The notes under the pieces are model-generated. The model was not told the DNA's origin. It ran no database searches and saw only the letters and a program-made list of their open reading frames with translations. Made by a program: the position numbers and the translations under genes. Below, piece after piece: positions 14,464 to 14,539 of a stretch of 14,539 bases of DNA. Each line of letters starts with the position of its first letter. The first letter of the stretch is position 1. This DNA is from Paracoccaceae bacterium (GTDB taxonomy: Bacteria; Pseudomonadota; Alphaproteobacteria; Rhodobacterales; Rhodobacteraceae), in NCBI GenBank assembly GCA_003512825.1, contig DOOI01000162.1, positions 1-14,539 of the forward strand. Reading direction: 5' to 3'.

Positions 14464-14539
14464 ATTGGCGTCTGCGACCTGCCCGAGGCACACCGGAGAA
14501 AACCCCCGGATAGCTGGCCACAGGATGGGGCGGGGGACC

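Noticed and set aside
14462..14539. An open minus-strand frame running to the right edge as the end of another gene
   Set aside because: It gives only 25 residues rich in Pro, Gly and Arg with no recognisable motif, and its stop lies inside the terminator; too short to support.

Overview
The window reads as core chromosome of an alphaproteobacterium of the order Rhodobacterales (Roseobacter-type). This rests on the gene set and order: a small Hsp20 followed by a DUF1150 protein, a DUF465 (YdcH-like) protein ahead of purE-purK, groES-groEL under a CIRCE operator, and TIGR01459-type HAD, MaoC, ribF and inositol-monophosphatase genes. Coding density is very high and no stretch over 300 bases lacks a gene. 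I see no insertion sequence, phage gene, CRISPR array, tRNA or rRNA.

Layout. (1) 1-1539: the 3' end of trxB, an RraB-domain gene, then on the minus strand hsp20 and a DUF1150 gene, then a plus-strand DUF465 gene. (2) 1559-3170: a purE-purK operon (two consecutive steps of de novo purine synthesis) with a good sigma70-type promoter and an 8-base gene overlap. (3) 3167-5019, minus: a secreted alpha/beta hydrolase translationally coupled (ATGA) to an orphan PhnM-type phosphonate enzyme, which converges stop-to-stop on purK. (4) 5058-6644: a Nudix hydrolase on plus, converging with a 31-base overlap on a minus-strand DMT-family transporter preceded by a small unknown protein. (5) 6677-9518, minus: a DUF2161 PD-(D/E)XK-like protein, then groES-groEL with a CIRCE operator upstream and a strong hairpin terminator downstream. 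(6) 9645-10870, plus: a 55-residue lipoprotein gene with its own terminator, then a family II (Mn-dependent) inorganic pyrophosphatase with a good promoter. (7) 10876-10997: three consecutive stem-loops ending in a strong terminator, a candidate structured RNA. (8) 11030-14414, plus: a HAD-IIA-like hydrolase, a MaoC hydratase, bifunctional RibF and an inositol-monophosphatase-family protein, closed by a strong terminator. The last 76 bases hold no gene I can support.

The genes are mainly housekeeping: protein folding and heat shock (hsp20, groESL), redox (trxB), RNA decay control (RraB), purine synthesis (purEK), flavin cofactors (ribF) and phosphate or pyrophosphate chemistry (ppaC, HAD, IMPase, Nudix, PhnM). 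I found no convincing new multi-gene system. The parts most worth a second look are small: the three-hairpin element after ppaC, the 55-residue lipoprotein, the alternative readings of the hsp20 leader, the palindrome and repeats upstream of ribF, and the orphan phnM.
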